Shown here in pieces: positions 22,771 through 32,142 of a stretch of DNA of 64,000 bases. Both the position numbers and the translations under genes were made by a program. This DNA comes from SZUA-430 sp964638635 (lineage in GTDB: Bacteria > Pseudomonadota > Alphaproteobacteria > Micropepsales > Micropepsaceae). Location of the stretch: contig CAZXAQ010000007.1 in the NCBI GenBank assembly GCA_964638635.1, positions 20,305 through 84,304 of the forward strand, in the 5' to 3' direction. Position 1 is the first letter of the stretch. Each line of letters opens with the position of its first letter. Below the pieces are notes generated by a model. The model saw nothing but the letters and a program-made list of their open reading frames with translations. It was not told where the DNA came from and ran no database searches.

Positions 22771-23385
22771 ATGAAGAGCCTTCGATATCTGCTCGTTGTT
22801 GCGCTGGTCTTGGTGTCCGGTGCGTCCTGCGGGACTGCGCCGGGAATGGTGTTGTTTCCGCGGGCCGTTGCCGTGAAGGCGTATATGTTCGAGGGCGATC
22901 TTGGTCGCGGTGTGTTTCAAGACTTCGCCACGCTCGATCCCTCGGCTGTGCCCACGCAAGGCGTTGCGCTTGCGGCCGGACAGACCGAACGCGTGAAGCG
23001 TGCGTTCGCGGCCGCAAGCGGCGAGCAGGGCGCCGCGGCGTGCTTCAATCCGCGGCACGGGTTTGTGTTCTATGACGCCAATGGGCAGGTGGTGGGAACG
23101 CTCGACGTCTGCTTCGAGTGCACGAACACCTCGGTCAATGCGCCGGGATATGAGGCGCGGGTGAAGCCGATTTACGAACGCTTCAGGCAGCCCGACAATG
23201 GATGGGACGAAAAGCTGCATCGCCAGCAACAGGTGGAGGTCAACCGGTTGCGGGCCGAATATGGAATGCCGCCGGTCGACGCGCCCGTCGATTGGCGCGG
23301 CCTGGAGGCGCTTGTGCGTGAACTCGGCATGCCGCCTCAGCCAACGCCTGCCGATTTCGAGCGCGTCCGTACGATGGCGAACTAG
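22771..23385 (+). CDS. Hypothetical lipoprotein
   Basis: A 204-residue exported protein with a lipobox (SGASC near residue 20). I do not recognise a family. The mature part has two conserved-looking cysteine sites (AACFNPRHGFVFYDANG and LDVCFECTNTSV) in a beta-rich half that reads like a small periplasmic binding or inhibitor domain, then a helical Pro-rich C-terminus. The ATG at 22771 has GGAG 9 nt before it. The next gene follows after 15 bp, probably in the same operon. Confidence 0.62.
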   Translation: MKSLRYLLVVALVLVSGASCGTAPGMVLFPRAVAVKAYMFEGDLGRGVFQDFATLDPSAVPTQGVALAAGQTERVKRAFAAASGEQGAAACFNPRHGFVFYDANGQVVGTLDVCFECTNTSVNAPGYEARVKPIYERFRQPDNGWDEKLHRQQQVEVNRLRAEYGMPPVDAPVDWRGLEALVRELGMPPQPTPADFERVRTMAN

Positions 23386-23400
23386 AAGGAGTGTTTGTTG

Positions 23401-24312
23401 ATGTGGTCGATCTCGCGCGCGACGCTGGCCTTGCTTGCTGTTTTTGCGGCGGCGGGCGCGCCGTATGCTGCGGAGCGCGAGCGGGCGTTGCCGGTCGGAG
23501 GTGCGGCGCGCAGCTATACGCTGATCGCGCCGGACAAGATCGTCGCGCCGCTGCCGCTTCTCATCGTCTATCACGGCGGCGGGCAGACGGCGGAGCGGGC
23601 GCGGCGCTACACGCGCTTCGACGAGTGGGCGGGCCGCGAGAATTTTGCGGTCGCCTATCCGCAGGGGAAGAACAACCAGTGGAACGACGGGCGCGTGTCG
23701 GACGACATCGCCGATCGGAACGCCGACGATATCGAGTTCACGCGCCAGATCATCGAGCAGCTTGCGGCCGAAGGCGTGGCGGATCGTCGGCGCGTGTTTC
23801 TGACCGGCGCGTCGAACGGCGGCATGATGGCGCTGCGGGCCGCGTGCGAGATGGGTTCGACAATCGCAGGGATCGCGCCGGTGGTTGCAAACCTGCCGGT
23901 CGATTGGGAGTGCCGGGCGCGGGCGATGCCGGCGCTGTTCATTCACGGGACCGACGATGAGTTCATGCCCTTCAACGGCGGGCGGGTCGCGGCGGGCAAG
24001 ACGCGGCGCAATCTGGGCGACGTGCGCAGCGTCGACGAGACGATCGACACGTTCAAGCGGTTGAACGGCTGTCAGGGCGTGAAGGAGGTGAAGACATTGG
24101 ATGAGGTAGGCCGCGACAAGACCGCGGCCGTGATCACTGACTACGATTGCGCCGGCGCGCCGCTGCGCCAGATCGAAATTCAAGGCGGCGGGCACACCTG
24201 GCCGGGTGCCCGCACCAACATCGTCGCGGATTGGCTGCTTGGAAACACGAGCGAAGAGGTGAGCGCTACTGCTGAGATTTGGAACTTCTTCAAGGCGCTG
24301 CCGGGGCGTTAG
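23401..24312 (+). CDS. LpqC-like esterase / PHB depolymerase family protein
   Basis: A 303-residue secreted alpha/beta hydrolase (signal peptide to about AAGAPYAA). Family landmarks are PLLIVYHGGGQTAERA (oxyanion region), the nucleophile motif GASNGGMM, the acid in FIHGTDDEFMPF and the histidine in GGGHTWPGA. These are the LpqC/feruloyl-esterase-like relatives of PHB depolymerases; the natural ester is uncertain. The ATG at 23401 has AAGGAG about 10 nt upstream. Its stop shares four bases with the convergent glycine-rich protein gene. Confidence 0.86.
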   Translation: MWSISRATLALLAVFAAAGAPYAAERERALPVGGAARSYTLIAPDKIVAPLPLLIVYHGGGQTAERARRYTRFDEWAGRENFAVAYPQGKNNQWNDGRVSDDIADRNADDIEFTRQIIEQLAAEGVADRRRVFLTGASNGGMMALRAACEMGSTIAGIAPVVANLPVDWECRARAMPALFIHGTDDEFMPFNGGRVAAGKTRRNLGDVRSVDETIDTFKRLNGCQGVKEVKTLDEVGRDKTAAVITDYDCAGAPLRQIEIQGGGHTWPGARTNIVADWLLGNTSEEVSATAEIWNFFKALPGR

Positions 24313-25160
24313 GACGAACCGCAGCCACCGCCGCCGCCGCAACCTCCACCGCCGTCACCGCCGCCGCCTTCACCACCACTGCCTTCGCCGCCGCCCTCAC
24401 CACCTTCGCCGCCGTCCGCCTTGCCTTTGCCGCCGGAGGAGCCGTCGCCGACGACGGCAAAGGACGAGGAGCCGCCGTCACTGCCTTTGTCGCGCCTCCT
24501 CTTGTTCGAATGTCTTCCGCCGCCCGCGAAGAGCGCGCCGAACAGCAAGAGCGCTGACGCCGCAATGCCGCCAGCCACAAGGGCTGCCGCGTTACCGTCG
24601 CCGCTTGTGCCGTCGGCGGCCGTCGCGGCGGTTGTTCCCATTGTCGCGAGCGCAGTGCCGGCCCATAGCGCGCTTAGCCTGGGCTTTCGGATGACGAGGT
24701 GCGTTCGCGTGTCGACCCAGCGTTGGTGCGGCGCGCTTGCGAAGCGCATGGCGGCCGGCGGCCAGAATTCGGCCGGGGGCTCGGTGCCGAACTCTTCGTG
24801 GTAGAGCACCAGCGTCTCTGCGTATTGCTTGCGGTACTTTGCGTCTTCGCTACGGCCGCCCTTCGTTGGGCCATGATGCAAGGGCTTGCCGAGTAGACCG
24901 GCGCACATTGTGTCCCAGTAGGAGCGTGTGAATGTGAGATGCAGATGCCAGACTTGGTCAAGAACGTCCGACGGGGTGACCGGCGTCTCGCTCGTGGCGG
25001 CGAGGTAGACGAATCTCTTGTATTCTTCGACGGCGTCCAGCGCGAACGTCTTCGACCATCCATTTTCATGCGCCAGGCGATCCGTGAAGCGGACGTGAGC
25101 GCGGGGGTCGTCAAGCTGAAAGTCGTTGAGCTTGTTCCAAAGTTCGAGATCGACGGGCAT
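24309..25160 (-). CDS. GRDP-like protein with Gly/Cys-rich tail
   Basis: A 283-residue protein. The N-terminal 150 residues match the glycine-rich-domain-containing protein family, with the motif VLDQVWHLHLTFTRSYWDTMC and LGKPLHHGPTKGG. A central hydrophobic segment (ALVAGGIAASALLLFGALFAGG) is followed by a basic stretch (SNKRRRDKGSDGG) and a tail of about 70 residues that is mostly Gly with Glu/Ser and ends in several Cys. Such tails on a membrane-anchored protein suggest surface display or thiol cross-linking; function is unknown. The ATG at 25160 has GGGAGG 7 nt before it. Confidence 0.78.
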   Translation of the reverse strand: MPVDLELWNKLNDFQLDDPRAHVRFTDRLAHENGWSKTFALDAVEEYKRFVYLAATSETPVTPSDVLDQVWHLHLTFTRSYWDTMCAGLLGKPLHHGPTKGGRSEDAKYRKQYAETLVLYHEEFGTEPPAEFWPPAAMRFASAPHQRWVDTRTHLVIRKPRLSALWAGTALATMGTTAATAADGTSGDGNAAALVAGGIAASALLLFGALFAGGGRHSNKRRRDKGSDGGSSSFAVVGDGSSGGKGKADGGEGGEGGGEGSGGEGGGGDGGGGCGGGGGCGSS

Positions 25161-25351
25161 ACACAACCTCCCTCTGTTGTTTCGCATGATCATCAGGTAG
25201 GTGGCGGTTACGACAGAAACATGACGTTGTTTCACGGACCTCACGCGGATTTGTCCGCTTATGCTCGCCAGCGGCATAAGGGGCGTCGTGGACCCCCGCC
25301 GGGCTTTGTGCAAAATTGGCCGTGGGGACGTTCTTTCCAGGGGGAATACTT

Positions 25352-27292
25352 ATGCGCCTTGCAGCACTTGCGACCGTTGCCTTGGCGACGGCGGCCTTGG
25401 CGTGGGCGGCCGACGTTCAACGGGTCGAGCGGGGGATGTTGGTCACAGAGAACGTGCCCGAAACGCCCCCCGCGCTCAAAGACATGCTGCTGCAGTATCA
25501 GAACGTGCGCGGCGCCTCGTTTGCGGATTGGACGCCGGACGGGAAGTCGATCCTAATCGCGACGCGGTTTGCCGACACGGCGCAGCTTCACCGGGTGGAT
25601 ATGCCGCTCGGGCTGCGCCGGCAGCTGACGTTCTTTCCGGAACCGGTCGGCGGCGGCACGTATCGGCCCGACAACGGTCCGCGCACGATCCTCTACGGTA
25701 AGGATCGCGGCGGCGACGAAAACTACCAACTCTATTTGATGGACGAGCGCGAAGGCGCCTCCACCATGTTCACCGACGGAAAGAGCCGGAACGGCGGCGG
25801 CACGTTTTCCGACGACGGGTCGCTGATCGCTTGGTCGAGCGTGGCGAAGGACAGTTCGAAGTACAAGATTTTGGTCGCGAGCGGTGGCGCGCCGAAGGAG
25901 CCGCGCGTCGTGCTCGACGAAGAGGGCGCCTGGTTTCCCTCCGCCTTCTCGCCGGACAACACGAAGCTGCTGATCGGCAAGTCGGTATCGGTCAACGAGA
26001 GCTACCTCTATCTGATCGATCTGAAGACCGGCACGCGGACACAGGTCAATCCCTCAACGAAGCAAATTGCCTACGGCAATGCGGAATTCTCGGCCGACGG
26101 GCAGTCGCTCTATGTGGTGTCGGACGAAGACAGCGAGTTTGCACGGCTCGTGAAGATCAACCTCAAGGACAATTCCAAGACCACGTTGTCGGGCGGTATC
26201 GATTGGGACGTTGATGGTTTCGACATCACGCGCGACAAGAAGACGATCGCCTATGCGACGAACGAAGCGGGCATCAGCCGTATCACGCTTATCGACGCTG
26301 CGAGCGGGGCGAAGTTGCCGTCGCCGGAATTGCCGGTGGCCGTCTTCTCGGGCGCCGGATTTTCGCCGGATGGGACGAAGCTCGCGCTTTCGTTGTCGAA
26401 TGCGCAGACGTCCGGTGACGTGTGGGTGTGGGATTTGAAGGCGCGCAAGCTCACGCGCTGGACGGAGAGCGAGGTCGGGGGCATCGACCCGTCGACCTTC
26501 GTGCAGCCGACGCTGATTTCTTGGCCCACGTTCGATCAGGTGGGCGGTAAGGCGCGGACGATCACCGGGTTTCAGTACCTGCCGCCGGGACAGGGGCCGC
26601 ATCCGGTGTTCATCAGCATTCACGGCGGGCCGGAGGCGCAGTCGCAGCCGGGGTTCTCGTCGAATACGCAGATGCTGGTGAAGAAGCTCGGCATGGCGGT
26701 GCTCTTGCCGAACGTGCGCGGCTCCACCGGCTACGGCAAGACGTTCGTCAATCTCGATAATGGGCGGCTGCGCGAGGATTCGGTGAAGGACATCGGCGCG
26801 CTCCTCGATTGGATCGCGACGCAACCGAACTTGGACAAGAACCGCGTAATCGTGGCCGGCGGTTCTTACGGCGGCTACATGTCTTATGCGGTGATGACGC
26901 ACTACAGCGACCGGCTTGCGGCCGGGATTTCGGTCGTCGGTATTTCGAATTTTGTGACGTTCTTGAACAACACGAGCGGTTATCGCCGCGATTTGCGGCG
27001 TGTGGAATACGGCGATGAGCGCGACGGCGAGATGGCGAAGTTTTTGCAGTCGATCTCGCCGCTCACGAACGCGCACAAAATCAAGAAGCCGATGTTCATC
27101 GTGCAGGGGCTGAACGATCCGCGCGTGCCGTATACGGAGGCCGAGCAGATGCTGAAGGCAATCCGTGCGAACGGGCAGGAGGTCTGGTTCATGATGGCGA
27201 AGGACGAGGGTCACGGCTTCGGCAAGAAGAGCAACCAAAACGCGCAACAAGAGGCGACGGTGCTGTTCCTGCAGAAGGTGATCGGCAAGTAG
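25352..27292 (+). CDS. Prolyl oligopeptidase family serine peptidase (S9)
   Basis: A 646-residue exported enzyme (signal peptide about 20 residues). The N-terminal beta-propeller of WD40/PD40 repeats shows the SPDG-type blades (WTPDGKS, FSPDNTKL, FSADGQS, FSPDGTKL). The C-terminal alpha/beta hydrolase carries Ser505 in GGSYGGY, Asp589 in GLNDPRVP and His621 in DEGHGF. It cleaves peptides, probably dipeptides or oligopeptides entering the propeller, in the periplasm. The ATG at 25352 follows a GGGGGA site. It is a single gene, convergent with the AraC gene. Confidence 0.94.
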   Translation: MRLAALATVALATAALAWAADVQRVERGMLVTENVPETPPALKDMLLQYQNVRGASFADWTPDGKSILIATRFADTAQLHRVDMPLGLRRQLTFFPEPVGGGTYRPDNGPRTILYGKDRGGDENYQLYLMDEREGASTMFTDGKSRNGGGTFSDDGSLIAWSSVAKDSSKYKILVASGGAPKEPRVVLDEEGAWFPSAFSPDNTKLLIGKSVSVNESYLYLIDLKTGTRTQVNPSTKQIAYGNAEFSADGQSLYVVSDEDSEFARLVKINLKDNSKTTLSGGIDWDVDGFDITRDKKTIAYATNEAGISRITLIDAASGAKLPSPELPVAVFSGAGFSPDGTKLALSLSNAQTSGDVWVWDLKARKLTRWTESEVGGIDPSTFVQPTLISWPTFDQVGGKARTITGFQYLPPGQGPHPVFISIHGGPEAQSQPGFSSNTQMLVKKLGMAVLLPNVRGSTGYGKTFVNLDNGRLREDSVKDIGALLDWIATQPNLDKNRVIVAGGSYGGYMSYAVMTHYSDRLAAGISVVGISNFVTFLNNTSGYRRDLRRVEYGDERDGEMAKFLQSISPLTNAHKIKKPMFIVQGLNDPRVPYTEAEQMLKAIRANGQEVWFMMAKDEGHGFGKKSNQNAQQEATVLFLQKVIGK

Positions 27293-27325
27293 CGGCTACT
27301 TGCGGCGCCGCCGCCTTCGGCCGGC

Positions 27326-28183
27326 TTAGGCGTCTTTCGGCGGCGCGATGCCTTCGGCGGTGACCGAGCGCACGACGCGGTCTTCGTCGCTGCGCTTGCG
27401 GCGGACATAGGCGGCGGGTGTCATTCCGGTCAGGGCTTTGAATTCGCGGATGATGTGCGGCTGATCGGCGAACTCCAGCGGGTTCTCGATCAACGTGTCG
27501 GTTTCCCACGGCGCGGGGTGAAGTTGACGCAGCAGGCGGTCGACACGCAGCACGCGCTGATACTGCTTTGGCGCCACGCCATAGTGCTCGCGGAAGAGGC
27601 GGCGGAATTGCCGCTCCGACATTCCGGCGAGAGCTGCTGCTTCGCGAATGGCGCCGGCGCCAGCGGTTGCGAGCGCGTGGAGCGGCGCTTGCCAGTCGAT
27701 CGTGTCTTTGGGCGCGTGTGCGAACGCGTTGCGCAGATGGGGCGCCATGCGTTCGATCCAGGCTTCGAAGCTTTCGTCTGGCTGCGCGTCGAATGCGGCG
27801 GTGTCGAGGGCCACCACTTGATCGATCAGATCGGGCATGGGCTTGGCGATCAGCGCCGCTGCGCCGGCCGGCGTCAGACCGACCGCGAAGACTTTGATAT
27901 GTTTCTTGGCATAGCCGTAGGCCCAGTTGTAGCGCGGGCCCCAGAAGGCAGCACGGGGAACTGGCCGCCAGCTGGCATGTTGCTCGCGCAGCCAGTAGTC
28001 GTCGGCGATCATCACTTGGATCGACGTGCGCGTTTCGGGCAGGACGACGACGACCTCGCCGCCGTGCGTGTCGTCGCGATGGACGAAGCCGAAAACCCAG
28101 GGGGCGAGGTCGCCGGGCGCGGCGCGCCGGCGGAGTTCGCCGGAGATCCGCTCTGTCGTGCCGGTTCGCGGTCGAAGCGTCAT
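27326..28183 (-). CDS. AraC family transcriptional regulator
   Basis: A 285-residue regulator. The N-terminal domain (about 150 residues; WVFGFVHRDDTHGG, VLPETRTSIQVMI) resembles the effector domain of AraC proteins with DUF6597-like folds. The C-terminal HTH_18 has both helices: AAALAGMSERQFRRLFREHYG and IIREFKALTGMTPAAY. The ATG at 28183 is preferred because 38 bp upstream begins the divergent CPBP protease gene, its most likely target together with itself. Confidence 0.87.
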   Translation of the reverse strand: MTLRPRTGTTERISGELRRRAAPGDLAPWVFGFVHRDDTHGGEVVVVLPETRTSIQVMIADDYWLREQHASWRPVPRAAFWGPRYNWAYGYAKKHIKVFAVGLTPAGAAALIAKPMPDLIDQVVALDTAAFDAQPDESFEAWIERMAPHLRNAFAHAPKDTIDWQAPLHALATAGAGAIREAAALAGMSERQFRRLFREHYGVAPKQYQRVLRVDRLLRQLHPAPWETDTLIENPLEFADQPHIIREFKALTGMTPAAYVRRKRSDEDRVVRSVTAEGIAPPKDA

Positions 28184-28221
28184 GTCCGAAATCTTCAATC
28201 CAGCGGGCCAGGTCGGCGGGT

Positions 28222-29028
28222 ATGATTGCCGGCATGGATAGCAATTCGGCAACGTATTTCGAACAGTTGAGCCCGGTTGCGGGGCGGTCTTTGCTGCTTG
28301 CTGCGGCGGTTTCGCTGGCACTGGCGTTTGTCACGCAAAGCGGGCCGTTGCTGAAGCCCTATTTGGTCTTCGATCCGATCAAGGACATCCCTTACGCGCG
28401 GGCGGCAATCACGACCGCGCTCGATTTTGGCGTCTTCTTGATCTTGCTTCGGCTGGCGGGCCTATCTTTTTCCGCCCAGGCTGACATTTCGGGGGTGTTC
28501 ACCTCGATCGCAAGGCCGTCCGCGTTTGCTTTGCTGACGCTTGGCCCGGCCACGGCCGTTTGCGCGGCCTTTGTACCGCTCGCGCTCACGGCGACGCCGG
28601 CGGATGTCGCTTGGAAGATGTTTGTGGGACCGTTCACCGAGGAGGTCGCATTCCGCGGGCTGGCGGTCGGCGTTCTGATGCGTGCGTGCGGGTGGCCGCT
28701 GATCCCGGCCTGCGTATGGCCTGCTGCTTTCTTTGGTATCGCGCACGCTTGGCACGGAAGCGATCTCGCCGAGGTTGCGGGCATCGTCGGTATCACGGCC
28801 GCGGGCGGGTTGTTGTTCGGGTGGTTGTTTGCGCGCTGGAATTTCAATCTCTGGCCGTCCGTGTTTTTGCACGCCGGCTTGAACGGACTCTGGCTGCTGT
28901 TCGCTCTTGGCGAGAACGCGATCGGCGGCTGGTTTGGCAACGGCGTGCGGTTCGGGACCGTTGCGCTCGCGATCCTGGTCACGCTTTGGCTAAGCGGCCG
29001 GGCGGCCCAGCAACCTGCGAGCGCTTAG
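28222..29028 (+). CDS. CPBP family intramembrane metalloprotease
   Basis: A 268-residue polytopic membrane protein with the CPBP/CAAX-protease motifs: TEEVAFRG (EExxxR), FGIAHAWHG (FxxxH) and FLHAGLNGLW (HxxxN). Family members cleave or process membrane peptides, and some give self-immunity to bacteriocins or act on prenylated proteins. It is divergent from the AraC gene. An ATG four codons in (28234) is possible. The stop shares four bases (TTAG) with the convergent alpha/beta hydrolase gene. Confidence 0.88.
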   Translation: MIAGMDSNSATYFEQLSPVAGRSLLLAAAVSLALAFVTQSGPLLKPYLVFDPIKDIPYARAAITTALDFGVFLILLRLAGLSFSAQADISGVFTSIARPSAFALLTLGPATAVCAAFVPLALTATPADVAWKMFVGPFTEEVAFRGLAVGVLMRACGWPLIPACVWPAAFFGIAHAWHGSDLAEVAGIVGITAAGGLLFGWLFARWNFNLWPSVFLHAGLNGLWLLFALGENAIGGWFGNGVRFGTVALAILVTLWLSGRAAQQPASA

Positions 29029-29927
29029 GGCTGGCCCAAGAAAGCCAGCATGGCCGCGTTGAAGGCGTCCGGTTTTTGCATCGGAGCGAAGTGGCTGACG
29101 CCCGGCAGGATGATGAGTTTCGCGCCGGGAATAGCTTTGCCCAGATACTGCGCGTGGCTTAGCTTGATGATCTCTTCCTTCTCGCCGTCGGCGATCGCGA
29201 TCTTGGGGCCGCGGATTTTGGCAAGGTCGGATTCCTTATAGTTCGGTTCGGTCAACAGCATGTTGTACATCGCGTCGTAGAGCGCTTTGAAATCGTGTGG
29301 CGGCGGGGACAGGCGCGCGTAGTCCTTCGGCGCTTGCTCCATGAGGTCCATGAAGATCGGGCGTTCGGTGATCCCGGGGATGATGCCCGATTGGTCCATG
29401 TTGGCGCCGAACGCGAACAGGCGGTCGAGGCGCTTCGGTTGCTTCATCGCGATGATGAGGCCCTGGATCGCCCCGTCGCTCCAACCGACGATGGAGGCCT
29501 TCTTGATCTTCAGCGCGTCCATGACCGCGATCGCGTCGGATGCGAAGAGCTCGTATGACAGCGGCCGGTTCGGATCGCGCGTGCTGCGCGCGTGGCCACG
29601 GGTTTCGATCAGGATGACGCGGTAGCCCGCGTTCACGAGCGCCGGGACTTGGAAGCCGAAATTCTCCGCGCTGCCGAACGCGCCGTGCAGCATGATCACC
29701 GGCGCGCCTTGGCCGACGCTCGCGTACCAGATCTTCGCGCCGGCATGCGCGACGGTGCCTTCGCTGTCGAACTTCGGCAGCGGCGGCGTGGGGAGCGTGA
29801 TCTCCCAGATCGGCGGCTTGGACTCGACGGGCGGCGGCGCCGGCGCTTCGGCCTTTTGCTGGGGCGCGGGTTCGCCGCAAGCGCCGAGCAGGCCTAAACA
29901 TAGCAACACGACGGCGGCACGCTGCAT
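29025..29927 (-). CDS. Alpha/beta hydrolase lipoprotein
   Basis: A 300-residue exported hydrolase. The lipobox is LLGAC (Cys near residue 17), followed by a Pro/Ala-rich linker of about 30 residues that tethers the enzyme to the membrane. The fold is clear: VIMLHGAFGSAENFGFQ oxyanion region, GWSDGAIQG nucleophile elbow and the histidine in GVSHFAPM. The substrate is unknown. Confidence 0.88.
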   Translation of the reverse strand: MQRAAVVLLCLGLLGACGEPAPQQKAEAPAPPPVESKPPIWEITLPTPPLPKFDSEGTVAHAGAKIWYASVGQGAPVIMLHGAFGSAENFGFQVPALVNAGYRVILIETRGHARSTRDPNRPLSYELFASDAIAVMDALKIKKASIVGWSDGAIQGLIIAMKQPKRLDRLFAFGANMDQSGIIPGITERPIFMDLMEQAPKDYARLSPPPHDFKALYDAMYNMLLTEPNYKESDLAKIRGPKIAIADGEKEEIIKLSHAQYLGKAIPGAKLIILPGVSHFAPMQKPDAFNAAMLAFLGQP

Positions 29928-30214
29928 TGGATTGTTCCTGGGTTTCTAGGCCGTGATTATTGGCAGATCGCGCGGATTGGCGGCAAGGCAGGCTTCGCGC
30001 CGTAGATTCCTGTGCACGAAGGCCATTGTGCGGCCTTGACTTGGGGCGCGCGCCCGCGCGACCTCTGTCCGGCCAAAACCGCCTGCAAGCCCTCTTTGCG
30101 TTACTGGCGTCTCGCGTGGGTTCGACCACGGGGAAGCGCGGGGAGCTCAGGTTTTGGAAGTGCCGCGCGCCTGGGCCGTTTCGCTTGCGTGACCCGCAAC
30201 CCGAAGGAGGGCCT

Positions 30215-31471
30215 ATGACCGACTATCGCGCCGCACTGAAGGCGACCGATCCCGATATTTACGAAACGCTGATCGGCGAAGAGCGCCGGCAACGCGAAGG
30301 GGTCGAGATGATCCCGTCGGAGAACTACACGTTCCCGGAAGTCTACGCGGCGTTGGGCTCTGCGTTCACGAATAAGTATGCGGAAGGCTATCCGGGGCGG
30401 CGCTATTACGGCGGTACGGAATTCGTCGACGCGATGGAGAATATCGGGCGCGACCGGGCGAAGGCCTTGTTCCGCGCGGAGCATGCGAATTTGCAGCCGC
30501 TGTCCGGCTCGCCGATGAACCAGGCGGTGTATTTGCAGTTCGTGGAGCCGGGGGCGACGATCTTGGCGATGGAACTCAGCCATGGCGGGCACCTGACGCA
30601 CGGTGCGCCGGTCTCGCACATGGGCAAGATTTACCGGTTCGTGCGGTACAAGACCGATCCGTCGAACGGCGCGATCGACTTCGACCATTTGCGCGACGTG
30701 GCGCGGAAGGAGAAGCCGAAGCTCGTGGTGTGCGGGTATTCGTCTTATCCGCGCGACTATGATTACAAGCTGTTTAAGCAGGTGGCGGACGAAGTCGGTG
30801 CGCTGACGATGGCCGACGTGAGCCATATCGGCGGGCTGATCGCGGGTGGCGTGATGCGCAATCCGATGGACGCGGGTTTCGATTTCATGACGACGACGAC
30901 GCACAAGTCGCTGCGCGGTCCGCGCGGCGGCATGATCTTGTGCAAGGCGGCACATGCGAAAGGCGTCGACCAGTCGGTGTTTCCGGGCCTGCAAGGCGGG
31001 CCGCATATGAACCAAGTGGCGGCGACCGCGGTGACGCTGAAGCTGGCGTCGGAGCCGCCGTTCAAAGTGTACGCGGCGCAGGTGCTCAAGAACGCGAAGG
31101 CGTTGGCGGCGGCGCTCATGGATCAAGGGGTCGAACTCGTTACCGGCGGCACCGACAATCACCTGATGGTCATCGACGTGGTGAAGAGCTTCAACATCAA
31201 CGGCACGGTCGCAGAGAAAGCGCTCGACCATGCCGGCATCACCACGAACAAGCAGGTGATCCCGGACGATCCGAACCCGCCGCTGCGCCCCTCGGGCGTG
31301 CGCTTGGGGACACCGGCGGCCACCACGCGCGGCATGAAAGAGGGCGAGATGAAGCAGATCGCCCGTATCATGATCGAGGCGATGAAGAACCACGGCGATC
31401 CGAAGCGGCTTGAAGGGTTGCGTCAGGAAACGCGCGTGCTCTGTTCGCGCTTCGCGGTTCCGGGGCTTTAG
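30215..31471 (+). CDS. glyA: Serine hydroxymethyltransferase (divergent subfamily)
   Basis: A 418-residue PLP enzyme that interconverts serine and glycine with tetrahydrofolate. The Schiff-base lysine is K231 in TTTTHKSLRGPRGG, and the family blocks NKYAEGYPGRRYYGG and LQPLSGSPMNQ are present. The usual LIASEN motif reads MIPSEN, and several blocks differ from common proteobacterial GlyA, so it may be a second or transferred copy. GGAGG stands 6 nt before the ATG at 30215. The preceding 287-bp space holds a small hairpin (AAGGCC...GGCCTT, 30019-30037) but no riboswitch I can name. The GNAT gene follows after 3 bp. Confidence 0.92.
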   Translation: MTDYRAALKATDPDIYETLIGEERRQREGVEMIPSENYTFPEVYAALGSAFTNKYAEGYPGRRYYGGTEFVDAMENIGRDRAKALFRAEHANLQPLSGSPMNQAVYLQFVEPGATILAMELSHGGHLTHGAPVSHMGKIYRFVRYKTDPSNGAIDFDHLRDVARKEKPKLVVCGYSSYPRDYDYKLFKQVADEVGALTMADVSHIGGLIAGGVMRNPMDAGFDFMTTTTHKSLRGPRGGMILCKAAHAKGVDQSVFPGLQGGPHMNQVAATAVTLKLASEPPFKVYAAQVLKNAKALAAALMDQGVELVTGGTDNHLMVIDVVKSFNINGTVAEKALDHAGITTNKQVIPDDPNPPLRPSGVRLGTPAATTRGMKEGEMKQIARIMIEAMKNHGDPKRLEGLRQETRVLCSRFAVPGL

Positions 31472-31474
31472 AGG

Positions 31475-31981
31475 ATGAGCGGCGTTGAGACGGCACGGCT
31501 GAAGCTCGTGCCGCTCAGCGCGCGTTTCAACGATGATCTCTTCCGGCTGTTCAACGAGCCGGAGGTGGCGGACTGGCTGTTCCTGACCGGTGCGCCGACG
31601 CGCGAACAGGTGGAAGCGCGCACGGCGATTCACGAGCAGATTTGGGCGGAGCGCGGGTATGGGATGTTCGCGGTCGTCGAGAGGGCGAGCGAGCGGTTCG
31701 TGGCCCGCGTCGGCGCGATGACAACGCCGGAGACGGGGCGGATCGAAATCGCTTGGTCGACGACGCGCGACGCGTGGGGCAAAGGCTATGCGAGCGAGGC
31801 GGCGGCGGCGTCGATCTCGCATACGTTCGCGGCGTCGCAGCTCGACGCGCTCGACTGTTACTTGAGACCGGACAACACCGCCTCGCGCCGGGTCGCCGAG
31901 AAAGTCGGCTTCCGCTATGAGGATACGCGCTTCTTGTACGACCGGCCGCTCCGGTACTACCGGATTTTTCGCAGGGTCTAG
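31475..31981 (+). CDS. RimJ/RimL-type GNAT acetyltransferase
   Basis: A 168-residue N-acetyltransferase. The order ETARLKLVPLS, IEIAWSTTRDAWGKGYASEAAAA (acetyl-CoA loop, here GKGYAS) and CYLRPDNTASRRVAEKVGF is that of the Acetyltransf_3 family, which acetylates protein N-termini, ribosomal proteins or small molecules. It is co-transcribed with glyA (3-bp gap). The target is unknown. Confidence 0.88.
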   Translation: MSGVETARLKLVPLSARFNDDLFRLFNEPEVADWLFLTGAPTREQVEARTAIHEQIWAERGYGMFAVVERASERFVARVGAMTTPETGRIEIAWSTTRDAWGKGYASEAAAASISHTFAASQLDALDCYLRPDNTASRRVAEKVGFRYEDTRFLYDRPLRYYRIFRRV

Positions 31982-32067
31982 CCAAAAACACCGCATTGAC
32001 CCCAAGGGGCCATGTCCGTAACTTCCGCCCTCTTTCGCGGGACCCCTCCTAGGCGCCCCTGCGTGTG

Positions 32068-32142
32068 GGGCCCATAGCTCAGCGGTAGAGCATCTGACTT
32101 TTAATCAGAGGGTCGCTGGTTCGATCCCAGCTGGGCTCACCA
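32068..32142 (+). tRNA. tRNA-Lys (anticodon TTT), CCA encoded
   Basis: A full cloverleaf is visible. The acceptor GGGCCCA pairs with TGGGCTC (one G-T pair). The D arm is GCTC-AGCGGTAGA-GC, the anticodon stem is ATCTG/CAGAG with loop centred on TTT, the T arm is GCTGG-TTCGATC-CCAGC, the discriminator is A at 32139, and CCA is encoded at 32140-32142. Confidence 0.97.

Noticed and set aside
29928..30214. Riboswitch upstream of glyA
   Set aside because: Only a 6-bp hairpin was seen. No glycine, THF or SAM aptamer core could be matched by eye.
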